A DNA stretch of 64,000 nt from assembly GCF_000328475.2 (NCBI RefSeq), contig NC_026479.1, positions 496,001 to 560,000 of the forward strand. The letters run 5' to 3'. This DNA comes from Mycosarcoma maydis (Eukaryota; Basidiomycota; Ustilaginomycetes; Ustilaginales). The notes under the pieces were generated by a model that did no database searches, was not told where the DNA came from, and was given only the letters and a program-made list of their open reading frames with translations. The translations under genes and the position numbers were made by a program. This document shows positions 31,233 through 41,860 of the stretch, in pieces. The stretch's first letter is position 1, and every line of letters begins with the position of its first letter.

Positions 31233-33545
31233 TCAATCGAAACTCGGCACCACGTCCGTAAGATGTTCGACATGGCCCGTTTTCAGAGCGGCTCGTTGAG
31301 CTCTATCGGAAAGCTCGGGTTGCGCATTCTGCATCATGTGCGCAGCGTGTTGGGCGTGTTGGTGATCGCCGAATTTGGCGGCGAGAGCGAGAGCGAGCGC
31401 GTTGGAGTTCGAGTTGGCCGTGGTGGGTGGTGCAGATGAACATGGCGAGCTTGAGCTCGACCGACGCTTGCTGAGCGCCGATGCGTGGTCTGCGAGCGTG
31501 CTGTGGCGCGCGATGGACAGCTGGTCATGGTCGAGCGAACGGAAAGGGGGCGAGAGCACAGTTTCCTCTACCAGACCGGGATGTGCGACGCCAGCGGAGG
31601 CAGAGTCATGAGGCGTGCTGCTTCCACTTAGCACAGAGGCGCGCTTGAACCAGTTGAAACCTTTGAATGTGGTCGTCTGCGCCGCGGCCACTTGGTCGGC
31701 CGTGGGAGAGCTCATGACGGATTCAGATGAAGGTGAAGCTGATGCGGTGCAAGCGGTGGTATGAGGAGTGTCGGTGGCCGCAGTGGCCGCAGCGGAGGGG
31801 GCGCTGCGACTCAACAGATTACTGAACCCAGCAAAGCTCGAGCCTATGCTTTTGGCAGCTGTGCCGCCTTCGACGGACGTAGATGCGCCCGAGCCGCCTG
31901 CTGCAGCACTACTCGCTGGCTCGGGAGAAAGTGCAGTCCTCGCTTCATCCGCTGGACAACTGGACGACGTGGCCTTGCGCATCAGCGCGGGCAGCTTCAT
32001 CCCCCATCCACCACCACCTCTACCGCCATTTGTGTCTGGACTCAAATGAGCTGCTTCCTCATCATCGTCGATGTCATCCGTCGGCAGCGGTGGAAGCTTG
32101 ACACCCTTCAACAAACCAGCGCCAAAGCTGGCACGCTGCACGATCCGATCCGCATGATCGCCCATCTGTCTCTCGCCTGTATCCGCCTCGGCGTCGTGGG
32201 TGGCAATAAAATCACGGAGCGCCTTGAGACACGCTTCGCTCGCCTTCCTCGCTTCGATCGCCTCTTCCATGGAAAGACGCATCTCGGTCATCTCGCGTGT
32301 CAGGCGTTCGATATGCACCTCCTTTGCGCGCAGCTCGCGGTCGTACGCCTGCAAGTTGATCGAGGATTCTCTACAAGGTAGCGTAGGCAGCGCTTTCGAG
32401 ACGGTGGCGGTGGCGGTGGCGGTGGCGGTGATGATCGAGTTGGCAGCTTCTTCTTCTTCGTTGTCTTCCATGATGGGCGAGCCAACACCGATGGAGCTCG
32501 CGGCGCCTTGGGAGAGTGCAGGCGAGCTGAGCAAGCAACGCTGAGCGCCAGAGACCGACGCCGGAACCGAGAGACGCGAAGCAGATGAAGCAGCCGTGTC
32601 GTTCGACTCTGAGGGCGCAGCCAGGTCGGCGGGAGAGAGCCTTGGCGACTTGCCCGAGTCGCTGAGCCACGAGCTGCGACGCGAATTGGGCGCCGAGCCG
32701 CCGTGTTCTTCGGCTGCGACGGGCAAAAGCAGAGAGTTGTACGCTGGATTGGTGCCTGTGGTGCCTGTGGTGCCTGTGGTGCCTGTGGTGCCTGAGAGTC
32801 GCAACCCGCGTAGGCCGTTGGTCAAGGTGGGGCTCAATGGCTCTTCGGCCTCGTCGACGTCGGGCTTGGATGCGCCAGAGACACTTCGACTGCCACTGGC
32901 TGTGCGTCGATGACTGGGAACGGCGCCTGCCGCACTCGTAGGACGGTTGGCAGTGTTGAGGTTGAGGGCGTTGGGGCCGAAAACCAAGCTTGCGCGCTTC
33001 GACTTTTTCAGCTCGGCGTCTTGGAGTTCATCGCGCACGGGCGGTGGATTGGTAGTAGCAGAGACCCAGCTGCGACGGTTGTCGACTTTGGCCTTGGCAC
33101 GAGCGTCGGATTGCTCTCCCTGAAGCCTCATGATGGCGCGGCGGCTCTCTTCTGCTCTGATGCGCAGATCTTTGACGCGGTCCGACTCGGCTTCCCTTGC
33201 GTGTTTTTCTGTACGCAGCTCTTGTTCGAGCTGTGGAACGCGCAGGCGGAGCGTTTCCAGCTCGTCCTGCCATTCTGCGGATCGCTGCAAGATGACCGAG
33301 TGCGATGCTTTGACCTGGTCCATCTCGTCCTTGAGCTGGAGGATGGACTGATGCTTTTTGGACAGTTCGAGCCTCATGGTGCCCACGATGGCTTTCAGGG
33401 CTGTGGCGTCGGATGGCAGATCGGTGTACAGAGACTCGAGATGGTGCGGTGTGAGACCATCTCTAGCGATGTCGTCCATCATGGACGTTGCGTGCGTTGA
33501 CTTCTGAGAAGCCGAGACAGAAGCGGCATCGTCTTGTTCGGACAT
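31233..33545 (-). CDS. Orphan coiled-coil protein, 770 aa
   Basis: A single exon, 157 bases tail-to-tail from the SET gene. After a short acidic start, residues about 40-165 are a strong coiled coil (ELSKKHQSILQLKDEMDQ onward). A Ser/Pro-rich stretch follows, with a TGT repeat at about 255-270 written by a 9-base DNA repeat. A second coiled coil lies at about 395-455 (YDRELRAKEVHIERLTRE). The rest is low-complexity, with an internal NWFKRASVLSG and repeated SxxP sites. No enzyme motif is seen. The layout suits a cytoskeletal, polarity or spindle-pole scaffold, but I cannot name a family. Codon use and the unbroken length support a real gene. Confidence 0.75.
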   Translation of the reverse strand: MSEQDDAASVSASQKSTHATSMMDDIARDGLTPHHLESLYTDLPSDATALKAIVGTMRLELSKKHQSILQLKDEMDQVKASHSVILQRSAEWQDELETLRLRVPQLEQELRTEKHAREAESDRVKDLRIRAEESRRAIMRLQGEQSDARAKAKVDNRRSWVSATTNPPPVRDELQDAELKKSKRASLVFGPNALNLNTANRPTSAAGAVPSHRRTASGSRSVSGASKPDVDEAEEPLSPTLTNGLRGLRLSGTTGTTGTTGTTGTNPAYNSLLLPVAAEEHGGSAPNSRRSSWLSDSGKSPRLSPADLAAPSESNDTAASSASRLSVPASVSGAQRCLLSSPALSQGAASSIGVGSPIMEDNEEEEAANSIITATATATATVSKALPTLPCRESSINLQAYDRELRAKEVHIERLTREMTEMRLSMEEAIEARKASEACLKALRDFIATHDAEADTGERQMGDHADRIVQRASFGAGLLKGVKLPPLPTDDIDDDEEAAHLSPDTNGGRGGGGWGMKLPALMRKATSSSCPADEARTALSPEPASSAAAGGSGASTSVEGGTAAKSIGSSFAGFSNLLSRSAPSAAATAATDTPHTTACTASASPSSESVMSSPTADQVAAAQTTTFKGFNWFKRASVLSGSSTPHDSASAGVAHPGLVEETVLSPPFRSLDHDQLSIARHSTLADHASALSKRRSSSSSPCSSAPPTTANSNSNALALALAAKFGDHQHAQHAAHMMQNAQPELSDRAQRAALKTGHVEHLTDVVPSFD

Positions 33546-34451
33546 GGTGCGAGCGGCAAGACGAGCGTCGCACTTGCCGACGGGCTAAGCTACTCGGAGT
33601 TGCGAGATGCGCGCTTCTACGGTGTTGTTTGGAGTGATCGAGCAACTTGACAAATCGATATTGATGCTGTTGGCTCGTTACGACTTGCTTGTGGGTCTCG
33701 CTTTGGCAACGGCGGTGTAGGGACTGGAGCAGCTGTGTGAAACCAGACTCTGGGTGCAAAGATCAAGTCTCGAGGCAGCAGAGACTGTGTCCTGGATCGA
33801 GCGGCGGTCGAGACGCAACGCAAACAGCCAAGTGACAAGTTGGTCGTGTTGGTTGGCTCGGCTGGAATGGATGCGGATGAAGGTGGGACTCAAGACGGCG
33901 GGCGTATCAGGGTTCACCCGTGACTCTGGTGCACCGATGTGAGTGCAGCCTGACATGTACGATGAAACACGAAACATTTCACAAGGCGGTTGGGCGCGGC
34001 GTCGGCGGCGGCGGCAGCAGCAGCGGTCTGTGTGTGTAACACTCGAGACGTTTTTCGCATTCACGATTTACGATTGAAATGAAAGCTCCACGCTCTGTGC
34101 TGCCTGCTCCGTGCTGCGTGCTGAAGCATATCTCTTTGTTGGTTCGAGCCTGTCTGGGAGCTGCTTCGCCGGTTGCTCGTTCAGCTGGCTGTAGCGGGGC
34201 TAGCACCGCGGGAAAGCGTGAAATTGAATTCACGATTTTTTGGCAGCAAAGGAGCGAACCCCGCTGAAAGGTGCATATGTGCATGCATGCTACACGTCGT
34301 TTTCTAGTTACCTCGTTTTCTAGTTACCTCGACTCAAGTGATTTTCACTCTGCGGTTAGATGTACTGTATTACTTACCTACACATTGCACATTTCTGATA
34401 AATCACAGAGTCGTCAGTCAGTGGCGAGTGAGTTGAATTATCCGACTCGGA

Positions 34452-34549
34452 CAATCACGAATAGTCACGAGTGTATCGCCGAATCACGAATCAAAAATCA
34501 TGAATCATGAATCGTGGGTCGAGCGACTTGTGATTCGTGATTGTGAATC
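34452..34549. repeat. Cluster of dispersed TCACGA/TCGTGA motif
   Basis: AATCACGAAT occurs twice (about 34453 and 34481), then AATCATGA copies, AATCGTGG and GATTCGTGATTGTGA. Both strands are represented within 100 bases. Confidence 0.8.
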
Positions 34550-35149
34550 TCGCGCCAGCGGAGCAAGAAAAGTGACAGCACAAGCGCGACGACAGCTGTC
34601 GTTGCACACACGACTCGTGACTCTTGATCTTGACTGTCAACCCCGCTTCAACGCGGCGTGCATCGGGCTCTGTTTTTCCACTTGCAACCAGCCAGCCAGC
34701 TTGCGTCTACTGACAGCACACTCACCAGTGCAAAGCCACAAGCTTGCAGCTTCAAGCTTCCTCTGGCTTCGTGGTTGCTGCCCGCTTTCAACACACCCCC
34801 GATCGATTCGTGAGTTGTGTGCGTTCCTGATCCCTAGATTTAATACCATTTCATCTGAAGAAATTCGCCCCTTAGATAAAGCTCCTTGCATCAGCTAGAT
34901 TCGTGCATTTCACGATTTGTCTTTGACGATTTCGTGCATTCGTATCGTATCTCTCCCGATCGCTGCCACCTTCCACCTCGAACCCAACTTATCACGATTT
35001 CTGACCGTTGGTACCCGAATAGCCTCAGCTCTCCAAGCATTCCAAGCACGCTGCCGTTGCGCACATTGACAAAGAAAACAACATGTTTGCAATTCGAGCA
35101 ACATGACAAACACCAACATGAGCCAAGTACCGAGGCGACTACCAGAACC

Positions 35150-35190
35150 AGAGCGAGAGCGAGAAAGAGAAAGAGAAAGAGAAAGAGAAA
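35150..35190. repeat. (GAGAAA)n purine tract
   Basis: GAGCGA units give way to five GAGAAA hexamers. Confidence 0.9.
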
Positions 35191-35657
35191 CAAAGAAACA
35201 CCAAAAACAACCAAACCTGAAAGAATGACAACTACGACAAGGGTAAGGAACAAAACAACAACAGGACGATGCGAAACAGGTGACAAACCTAACACAAATA
35301 TGCGGGCCAACACGCAATCACGAATCCTGAATCGTGAATGGCGATCGCAACCCAGGACATGGAAAATCCAAGAGTGCATGCCCAACGATCAAGAGATTCG
35401 TGATTGGGCACCATCCTCGAGAGATGGGAAAAGGAAAAAGAGAGGGGGAAAAAAATCGTGACAATCGTGAATAGCAACATGCCAGATTCGTGAAAAGAAA
35501 CCACAGAATGGCAAGCTGATTGCAAACCCGGGTCAGAGGCCACATCATCATCATCATCATCACCATCACCATGGATCTGATATAGCAAAAGCTGATGTTG
35601 GCGGCGCTGGCGGCGCGGCGGGCGCATAGTAGACTTGTGCCAATCCACTCGTTCCTC

Positions 35658-38600
35658 TCAGATAAAGCAGAGCAAGTTGAGAAAGTCAATCTCGCGCGCA
35701 AAGAAACCCCACGTCAGACGTGAAGCATTGTAGGGCAAGCCGATAGGACTGCCAGACCCAAACGGCATCATAGCAGTGTGCGCCCGATCGAACCCATGCA
35801 CACTTCCTGCTCCAGCGCCGATCTCGACACCCGCCAGATGCTCCTCGCTGCATTGCGACGAGCCAGCAGAGCTCACCTCGGCGTTGGACCCAGGAGAAAG
35901 CTCGCCGCGCGCCAGCTCCGCTGATCCGACACGCCCGCGCACAAGCTCAATCTGCGTCTGCTTGGCTCTGAACAGGAATGTCTCCCATCCTCGCAGCTCC
36001 CACAGGAAGAGCAAGTGCGGCTGGATTACAATGTTGAGTCTGCGGCTGCGCACCAGCAGATAGCTCTCCATCAGACCCAGGTCGAGGTGAGCCATCACGT
36101 AGGCTAGCACAACCGTCGTACTGCGGCTGACACCAACACGGCAGTGCACCAGCACTTTGCCACCCGACAATCGCGCAGACTCGATGAATTGCACCGCCTC
36201 GCGCATCGTGCCCCTCAGAGAGTCGATGCCATCATCCGACACATTGCGCACGTTGAGCACAGTGATGCCCTGAGATTGGTACGTGCACGAAGGAACGCTA
36301 GTGGCGTCCTCAGCCAACGCTTCTTTGGCAGAGGCTCGCTGGTAGCGACTGCCTCGGTGCGCTTTGCCAGAAGCATTCATGTTGGCCGAGATGTGCACAG
36401 GCGGCTCTAGCGCAGTTTCGCCCACCGACACCAGATGGGTGATGCCCAACACACGAAGCATGTCGACATTGGACGCGTCGTCGAGACTGCCCAGATAGAG
36501 GAAAGGCAGAATGCGCGAGGGAAACGATCCATCAAAGCGACAACTGTCAAACCAAGCGTGCTTGCCCACTAGCTCGGAAGAGTTCACCTTGACGTCGCTG
36601 ATTCGGCCTTTGCTAGGTGTTGGCGTCAAAGTGCCACCCGTCTCCGAGTGGCGTCCGTCTGCGCCCAACGATCCATTCAACGGCTTTGAGACAACAACTC
36701 GGCTTCCGCGCAGATCAGTATGGGCGTCCAAGACTTGAGGCATGCTCTGGCGGCGCACCATGCGCTCCTGCTGCAACAATCGTTCCACCGCCTTGAGCAC
36801 CGGAATGTCGGTAGGGTACACAAAGAAGGAACGATCGGCTCGAAGGTGAAGGTCGAGGTATGCCTCTGGCAGGCTCAGCTGGCGTGCGTACATCAAGTAC
36901 GAGAGCGCCAATACTGAAGTCTCGGTGTATCCGTCAAAGCAGTGGAGCAGCACTCGTCTCGATCGACGAGCACTACCGACGCATGGCTCGGCTCGAGTAT
37001 GCGAGCGTTCGCGCCCATCGTCGGGAGATCGAGCGGCGTTGCGAAAAGTTCGAAGCGTCGACGAGCTGGTCGTGAACGCGGGTGCGTCGCGGCCCGATTG
37101 CAGCCGATGCCGAGGAGATGCTTGCTGATGGATCCAGATACAGAGGTCAACGAGCTTCTTGGCCGTCGTGTCTTGCCAAGTGTGCGTTTGTTCTACTCCT
37201 CCGCTGCACGCCACAAAGTCGAGTTGCACAACAGCGCTGGCATCGAGACGAAGCAGGTCACGTCCACTGCGATCCGTGTCTTGTCCGAGGCTTGCACTCG
37301 AGCTCTTGGCCTGCACCAAATGAGAGGCAGAGGCGTCGGTCGAGACGGGAACGGATCGCGCCTTGGGAGTCCAGCCGTTGGGACCGAGCACGATGGATCC
37401 GTCGCGCGAATCTGGGTTACGGAGACCATCACCGATACACTCGCCGAGAGAGCTTCGGTCGAGGTGAAGAACGTGATCGCGGTGGAGGCTATCCAGAAGT
37501 TTGTCCGTATCGCTGTGGATGCGCATCGAGGCATCCACCGAGTCAAGACGCTCGCCCATGGAGCGCAATGCTTCGGGCGTACAATCGCTCGAGTCTCCGT
37601 ATCGTTGCTCCTGGCATTTAATGCTGATCGAGATGCAATGCGGATTGGCTTGCTCGTCAGGGGTGACGGGTGCGCTGTCCTCTTCGCTGCCCTTTTGCGA
37701 CGAGCCAGAGTCGTCAGCGTCGGGCGCATCGGCGGTGCAGCTGAGCCAGACGTTGTCGTGAATCTCAGAGGCATGCGTCATCCTCTCCATCTCCTCGCGC
37801 TCGCGTTTGCGAAAGCTGACGCCGTTGCGCTCAAGGCCGTTGCTGTCGACCGAGATGAGCCAAGGGAAGCGCTGCTCAAATACCTCAAACGACTCGGTGA
37901 CGACAAACACATTGTACTGCAAGCCGCCCCAGCCACGAGAGAGGCGGTCCTTGCGCAGAGATGCTTGCGCTTCCCTTACCCACTTTGCCAGAGTGAGAAC
38001 ACCGGGGTGATACAAGGGACAGTAGATGACAATGTCCGAGATGGTGGCATACTTTGCGCACTGAATCCCAAAGTTACGCAGACTGACACTGGATGCCTGA
38101 GGTGGGTTGACAAAGCTGGCACCGACCCTGCGCTCCTGGGTACCGTCGTTGTGATATCCGTAGTTGGATTCAAAGAGACTGCTGGGATACTGGTGACCTT
38201 GCAGAGTGCGGCAGATGCTGGGTGGCTTGATGATTTGGATCGGGTAGACGGTGGAGTTGAGCAAGGAGCGGAACGGTTGCTTCTCGTATCTAGCTGAGCG
38301 GTTGAGATGGAGATGCTTGGTTGGCAAAGGAGCGTAGTCGTCGGCTGTGTCGCTGACCGTTGAAACGCTTGTGCGCGAGCCCGAGCTGCAGCTTTCCGAA
38401 GTGACCGAAAAGAGCGAAGGTCTTGACATTTGTGACGATACGGTCGAGGCAGTGGAGGGGGATATAGATGCGGTGGAAGGCGTTGGAAAGGGCATCGGAC
38501 CGGCCAAGCCAGAGGCACTCTTGAATGAATCGGCCCCATTTGGCTCGAAGCGGACCGAATCGTCGTCGGTATCGGGGGAGCTGCTCGAACATTGGGTTGT

Positions 38601-39359
38601 TACACTAGAGAAAGTACGCGAACGGGAACGGGAACGGGAACAGTTTTGCGACTGGGTAGCTCTCGAAGCAAACATCTGTTCGATCTCTTGGGGCGTGGGC
38701 ATGTCGGCACGGAGGATGGTGAGACCTCGGTAAGCTGGCGTTGGCTGACCATTCCACGGTGCGCCAAAGAAGCGGTTTTGGGCAGGGACGGAGCCGTCGA
38801 CGCCATGAAGGTAGGGGAAGACGACGCTGTGGGGTACGTCCTGTGCAACGTACTGTTCGTATAGAAGTGCTAGCTGTTCGGCCGACATAGCACGAATGGG
38901 TGCGGCAAGCTTGCGCTTTGACGGACATGGCCAGCGCATAACACCGAATTGGTCTCTGCGCATCTTGTGAGTAGATGCATTGTCAATGGTGTCATCACCG
39001 TCGTCATCGTCATCGTCGTCGTCGGTGCTGCTATCGGATGGGAAAGGTTCGTTGTAGATGACTGGGTACTGCTCGAGATCGGCATGATGGATGCCGTACG
39101 TTGGGGGCTCGGCGTTGAGCAGACGAGCAGCTTGCGGCAGGGACTTTGGCGAGGGCGAACGCTGGTTGAGCGGACGCGACCTCTGTTGCTCGGGAGAAGA
39201 GCGTTGCAGGCGAGGTGTACGCTGGGCGTCTTCGCGACCCGATGGCTTGTTGTGGGCTTGGTGCTGCAAAGGGACCGAGACAGTCGTAGACGAGGCGGTG
39301 CCATGGCGGGAAGCTACAGGATGCAACGAGACTTGAACATGGTTGGCAAGCTGAGACAT
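35658..39359 (-). CDS. PPS1: Pps1-like dual-specificity protein phosphatase
   Basis: A 1233-residue protein. Residues 1-170 are disordered with a poly-Asp run. Next is the Pps1 N-terminal region (VVFPYLHGVDGSVPAQNRFFGAP), then a divergent phosphatase-like unit with HCFDGYTETS at Cys807, and finally the active dual-specificity domain at about 950-1125 with YLGSLDDASNVDML and HCRVGVSRST (Cys1073, Arg1079). Yeast Pps1 dephosphorylates Tyr/Thr and affects S-phase progression. The upstream unit has a cysteine but not the arginine of CX5R, so it is probably a pseudophosphatase. The start used is the first in-frame ATG; open frame continues 93 bases further up without an ATG, so an upstream exon is possible. 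The C-terminal tail ends in LLCFI. Confidence 0.88.
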   Translation of the reverse strand: MSQLANHVQVSLHPVASRHGTASSTTVSVPLQHQAHNKPSGREDAQRTPRLQRSSPEQQRSRPLNQRSPSPKSLPQAARLLNAEPPTYGIHHADLEQYPVIYNEPFPSDSSTDDDDDDDDGDDTIDNASTHKMRRDQFGVMRWPCPSKRKLAAPIRAMSAEQLALLYEQYVAQDVPHSVVFPYLHGVDGSVPAQNRFFGAPWNGQPTPAYRGLTILRADMPTPQEIEQMFASRATQSQNCSRSRSRSRTFSSVTTQCSSSSPDTDDDSVRFEPNGADSFKSASGLAGPMPFPTPSTASISPSTASTVSSQMSRPSLFSVTSESCSSGSRTSVSTVSDTADDYAPLPTKHLHLNRSARYEKQPFRSLLNSTVYPIQIIKPPSICRTLQGHQYPSSLFESNYGYHNDGTQERRVGASFVNPPQASSVSLRNFGIQCAKYATISDIVIYCPLYHPGVLTLAKWVREAQASLRKDRLSRGWGGLQYNVFVVTESFEVFEQRFPWLISVDSNGLERNGVSFRKREREEMERMTHASEIHDNVWLSCTADAPDADDSGSSQKGSEEDSAPVTPDEQANPHCISISIKCQEQRYGDSSDCTPEALRSMGERLDSVDASMRIHSDTDKLLDSLHRDHVLHLDRSSLGECIGDGLRNPDSRDGSIVLGPNGWTPKARSVPVSTDASASHLVQAKSSSASLGQDTDRSGRDLLRLDASAVVQLDFVACSGGVEQTHTWQDTTAKKLVDLCIWIHQQASPRHRLQSGRDAPAFTTSSSTLRTFRNAARSPDDGRERSHTRAEPCVGSARRSRRVLLHCFDGYTETSVLALSYLMYARQLSLPEAYLDLHLRADRSFFVYPTDIPVLKAVERLLQQERMVRRQSMPQVLDAHTDLRGSRVVVSKPLNGSLGADGRHSETGGTLTPTPSKGRISDVKVNSSELVGKHAWFDSCRFDGSFPSRILPFLYLGSLDDASNVDMLRVLGITHLVSVGETALEPPVHISANMNASGKAHRGSRYQRASAKEALAEDATSVPSCTYQSQGITVLNVRNVSDDGIDSLRGTMREAVQFIESARLSGGKVLVHCRVGVSRSTTVVLAYVMAHLDLGLMESYLLVRSRRLNIVIQPHLLFLWELRGWETFLFRAKQTQIELVRGRVGSAELARGELSPGSNAEVSSAGSSQCSEEHLAGVEIGAGAGSVHGFDRAHTAMMPFGSGSPIGLPYNASRLTWGFFAREIDFLNLLCFI

Positions 39360-40645
39360 GTCGCAGGGTGATTGAGAGGTGGAGTGGATAAAGACGATGG
39401 TTTTGCTATCTCGGCTGACGCTGCTGTTGCGGGAAAGGTCGACCACGTTCAAGTCTAGATCTGCACCGAGACGTATGCTTGGACGCAGGGATAGGCGCTA
39501 CCGACAGGAGCGGTTCCGTGTTGATCGCAACGAGACAAGCAAGCCGCGTGATCAAAGGAGAGCGTGAATGGTTCTTGTGTGTGTGGGGGGAAAAGAGAGA
39601 AGGATGGAAGGATGGAAGGATGGAAGGATGGTGGTGGTTGGAAGACAGGATGGACAGGACAACAAGGCGTGAGCGATGATATGCGTCGAGGAAGCGCAAA
39701 GGGACGGATGGCGCGCCAAACGAAGCTCGCTGAAATGAAGTGGGGTGGCCTGAACAAGGTTTATGATTGGCTCGATGCGTTAGAGATGGATGGGTGGATG
39801 GATGGCAAGGCAAGGTGTGCAGCCGAGCAGAAATCAGGCTTGGAGACAAACACGAGCTCAGACGACCCAAGCGAAGCGAGCGAACAGCTGATGTGGGGCA
39901 ATGATGTGCAGTGGGCAGCGGGATGGAGGCCGATGCGGCGCAAAGACGAGCTTAGGCTCGACAATGTTCTCTCGGCAACGGCTGGGATGCAGAAGACCAG
40001 ACTTGCGTGTAGAAGCTGGAACGGGGATGGCCGCAGGATCCAAGGGGTCGGAACGGGAATGCTGAAGGTGTCAGCCGGTGCGATGCTGGACTGAGGACGG
40101 AATGAGAGGTGGTCAACCTTACCAATAATTTGCAACGCGAGCGTCGATTGGGGCACGACAGCAAAGCTTAGTCGAGAAGGGAAGAGGATGTCGAGGTGAT
40201 CGCGGCGACGACCAAGTTACGAGTCTCAGCTGCAGCAAGATTGGAATGCAGGCGAGTGGATCAACGGAGGGAGGATCGTGGATGGTGGTAGCGACGGGAT
40301 GGGCCCACACGACTAGGTCAAACGATGATGGAGAGCACGACGGCTTAAGCGTGAGGATGTCTGTCTAGCTCAGCCAAGCTGCAAGTGAGACATACTCTGG
40401 CTCGAGACAAGAGACATGAACGATTCCTGATGGACGGCGAATGGTGCTGCTGCTGGTGTGCCTCGGAGCTCAGCGGGGAAAGCGAGTCTGTGTGGATCAG
40501 GCCAAGTGACTTGGTCGAGTCTCGATTTCCACACTCGTGACTGACTCGAATTTCAGTCACGAGTATGGAAAACAGAGGGCGTTTTGACATGCAAGCTTTG
40601 AGCCTCTCGATGCATCATGGCAGAAGATAGCCTAGGGCGAGAAGA

Positions 40646-40664
40646 CAGTACAGTACAGTACAGT
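40646..40664. repeat. (CAGTA)n tandem repeat
   Basis: Just under four direct copies of a pentamer in non-coding DNA. Confidence 0.85.
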
Positions 40665-41612
40665 GGTGCTTTCCCAGACTTACGACTTGCGACTGACTGC
40701 CTTTGTTATTCGACTGCGTGCAGCTGCGTTTGCGGAGAAGAGACTGACAAGGCGGCTTCAATCCGGTAAGGATTGGCCGAAACCGAATCTCGAAAAGGCA
40801 ATCACGGCGGCTGACCTCTCTGCGAGCCTGTCCCTGACAAGCTTCGAGCTTGGCTAGGCTAACAAACAGGAACGCAGCATCACAAGCCGCAAATGCGCAA
40901 TCCCGTCACTCGTGACTCCAAATTGTACTCAACTGTACTGAGCTGTACCGTGGATAATAAATAACTTAGTTCGGGCTGTTGTCTGTTGTGCACTCTGTTG
41001 CACGTTGCTCGTAGCTCGCTTGTCAGCAGCCCCAGCCGTGAGCCACCTACGCTTGAAATGGAAATCACGAATGTCGCCAAATTTTGACGTGGGAAAAAAG
41101 AGAAAAAGAAAGGAAAAAAAAAAAAGTAAGAAAGGGTTCTACGATGTGTGAACGGTGAGTTGCGATTTATGATTTATTGATTCACGATTGTTGCGGCAAG
41201 TCGGTCGTAAGTTAGATATTTCATAAACGTATGCTCCAAGGTCACAGAGCGACTGAGTTAGCGCCAAGCGAGGCATTCATGGTTCGTGATTTGCTTGCTA
41301 TCGGTACACACGCATGAGCGCCGTCTAATTTGCGTCGACGTGCACGTCTATCAGACCGAATCGGCCTCTCTCTATCACAATTCGTGATTCGTGTGACCGG
41401 CTTCTAGCCGCGACACGGCAAGCTTGCAGCTCGATCGCAGCGGCAAGGTGCACAGCCATTGACGGATTGTCAGCGCATGTGGCAACATCAAGTCATCATC
41501 TGAGTTAACTTTGAGCTTCGAGGTCTAAGCCAGATGCGTGTAATCGCCTATCTTCTTATCTAGCGCGACATGACGGATGTCCAAGAATCGATGCAAACAC
41601 TCCTCGCATAGA

Positions 41613-41630
41613 TGAACTAACGTTAGTTCA
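41613..41630. repeat. Perfect 18-bp palindrome
   Basis: TGAACTAACGTTAGTTCA equals its own reverse complement with no loop. It sits three bases before an AATCACGAAT motif copy. It could be a dimeric protein-binding site; unproven. Confidence 0.85.
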
Positions 41631-41840
41631 AAGAATCACGAATCAGTCCGCATCGATCGTCAATCGTGAATGGCTGTGGGGCACGCGTGCCTTTGTTCCA
41701 TCAACATTGGTCAACATTGGACGGCTTTCAAAGTCAAGACTCACAATTCTGCAGAGGTGTGAGTGACGTGAGCTCGAACTCTGATCCACAACCGAGGCAG
41801 TCACAAGCCGTACGCTTTTCCTGCTGCCCTGTGTTGGCCT

Positions 41841-41860
41841 GCCCTGCCCTGCCCTGCCCT
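41841..41860. repeat. (GCCCT)n tandem repeat
   Basis: Four direct pentamer copies in non-coding DNA. Confidence 0.9.

Larger units (their letters stand above)
33546..35657. other. Intergenic, 2.1 kb, motif-rich
   Basis: No supported gene. A 191-codon frame at 34886-35461 lacks an ATG start and is made of GAGAAA repeats and motif copies. Motif clusters are at 34064-34240, 34452-34549, 34906-35010 and 35317-35500. A CATCAT/CACCAT tract lies at about 35545-35572. Confidence 0.6.

Noticed and set aside
34886..35461. Open frame of 191 codons on the plus strand
   Set aside because: Starts with TTG rather than ATG, is made of GAGAAA repeats and motif copies, and has no domain.
36942..38297. Long plus-strand frame (451 codons) inside the Pps1-like gene
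   Set aside because: Antisense shadow of a GC-rich gene with strong family motifs on the other strand.
39360..39452. N-terminal extension of the Pps1-like protein
   Set aside because: No ATG in the extension; an upstream exon remains possible but cannot be shown.
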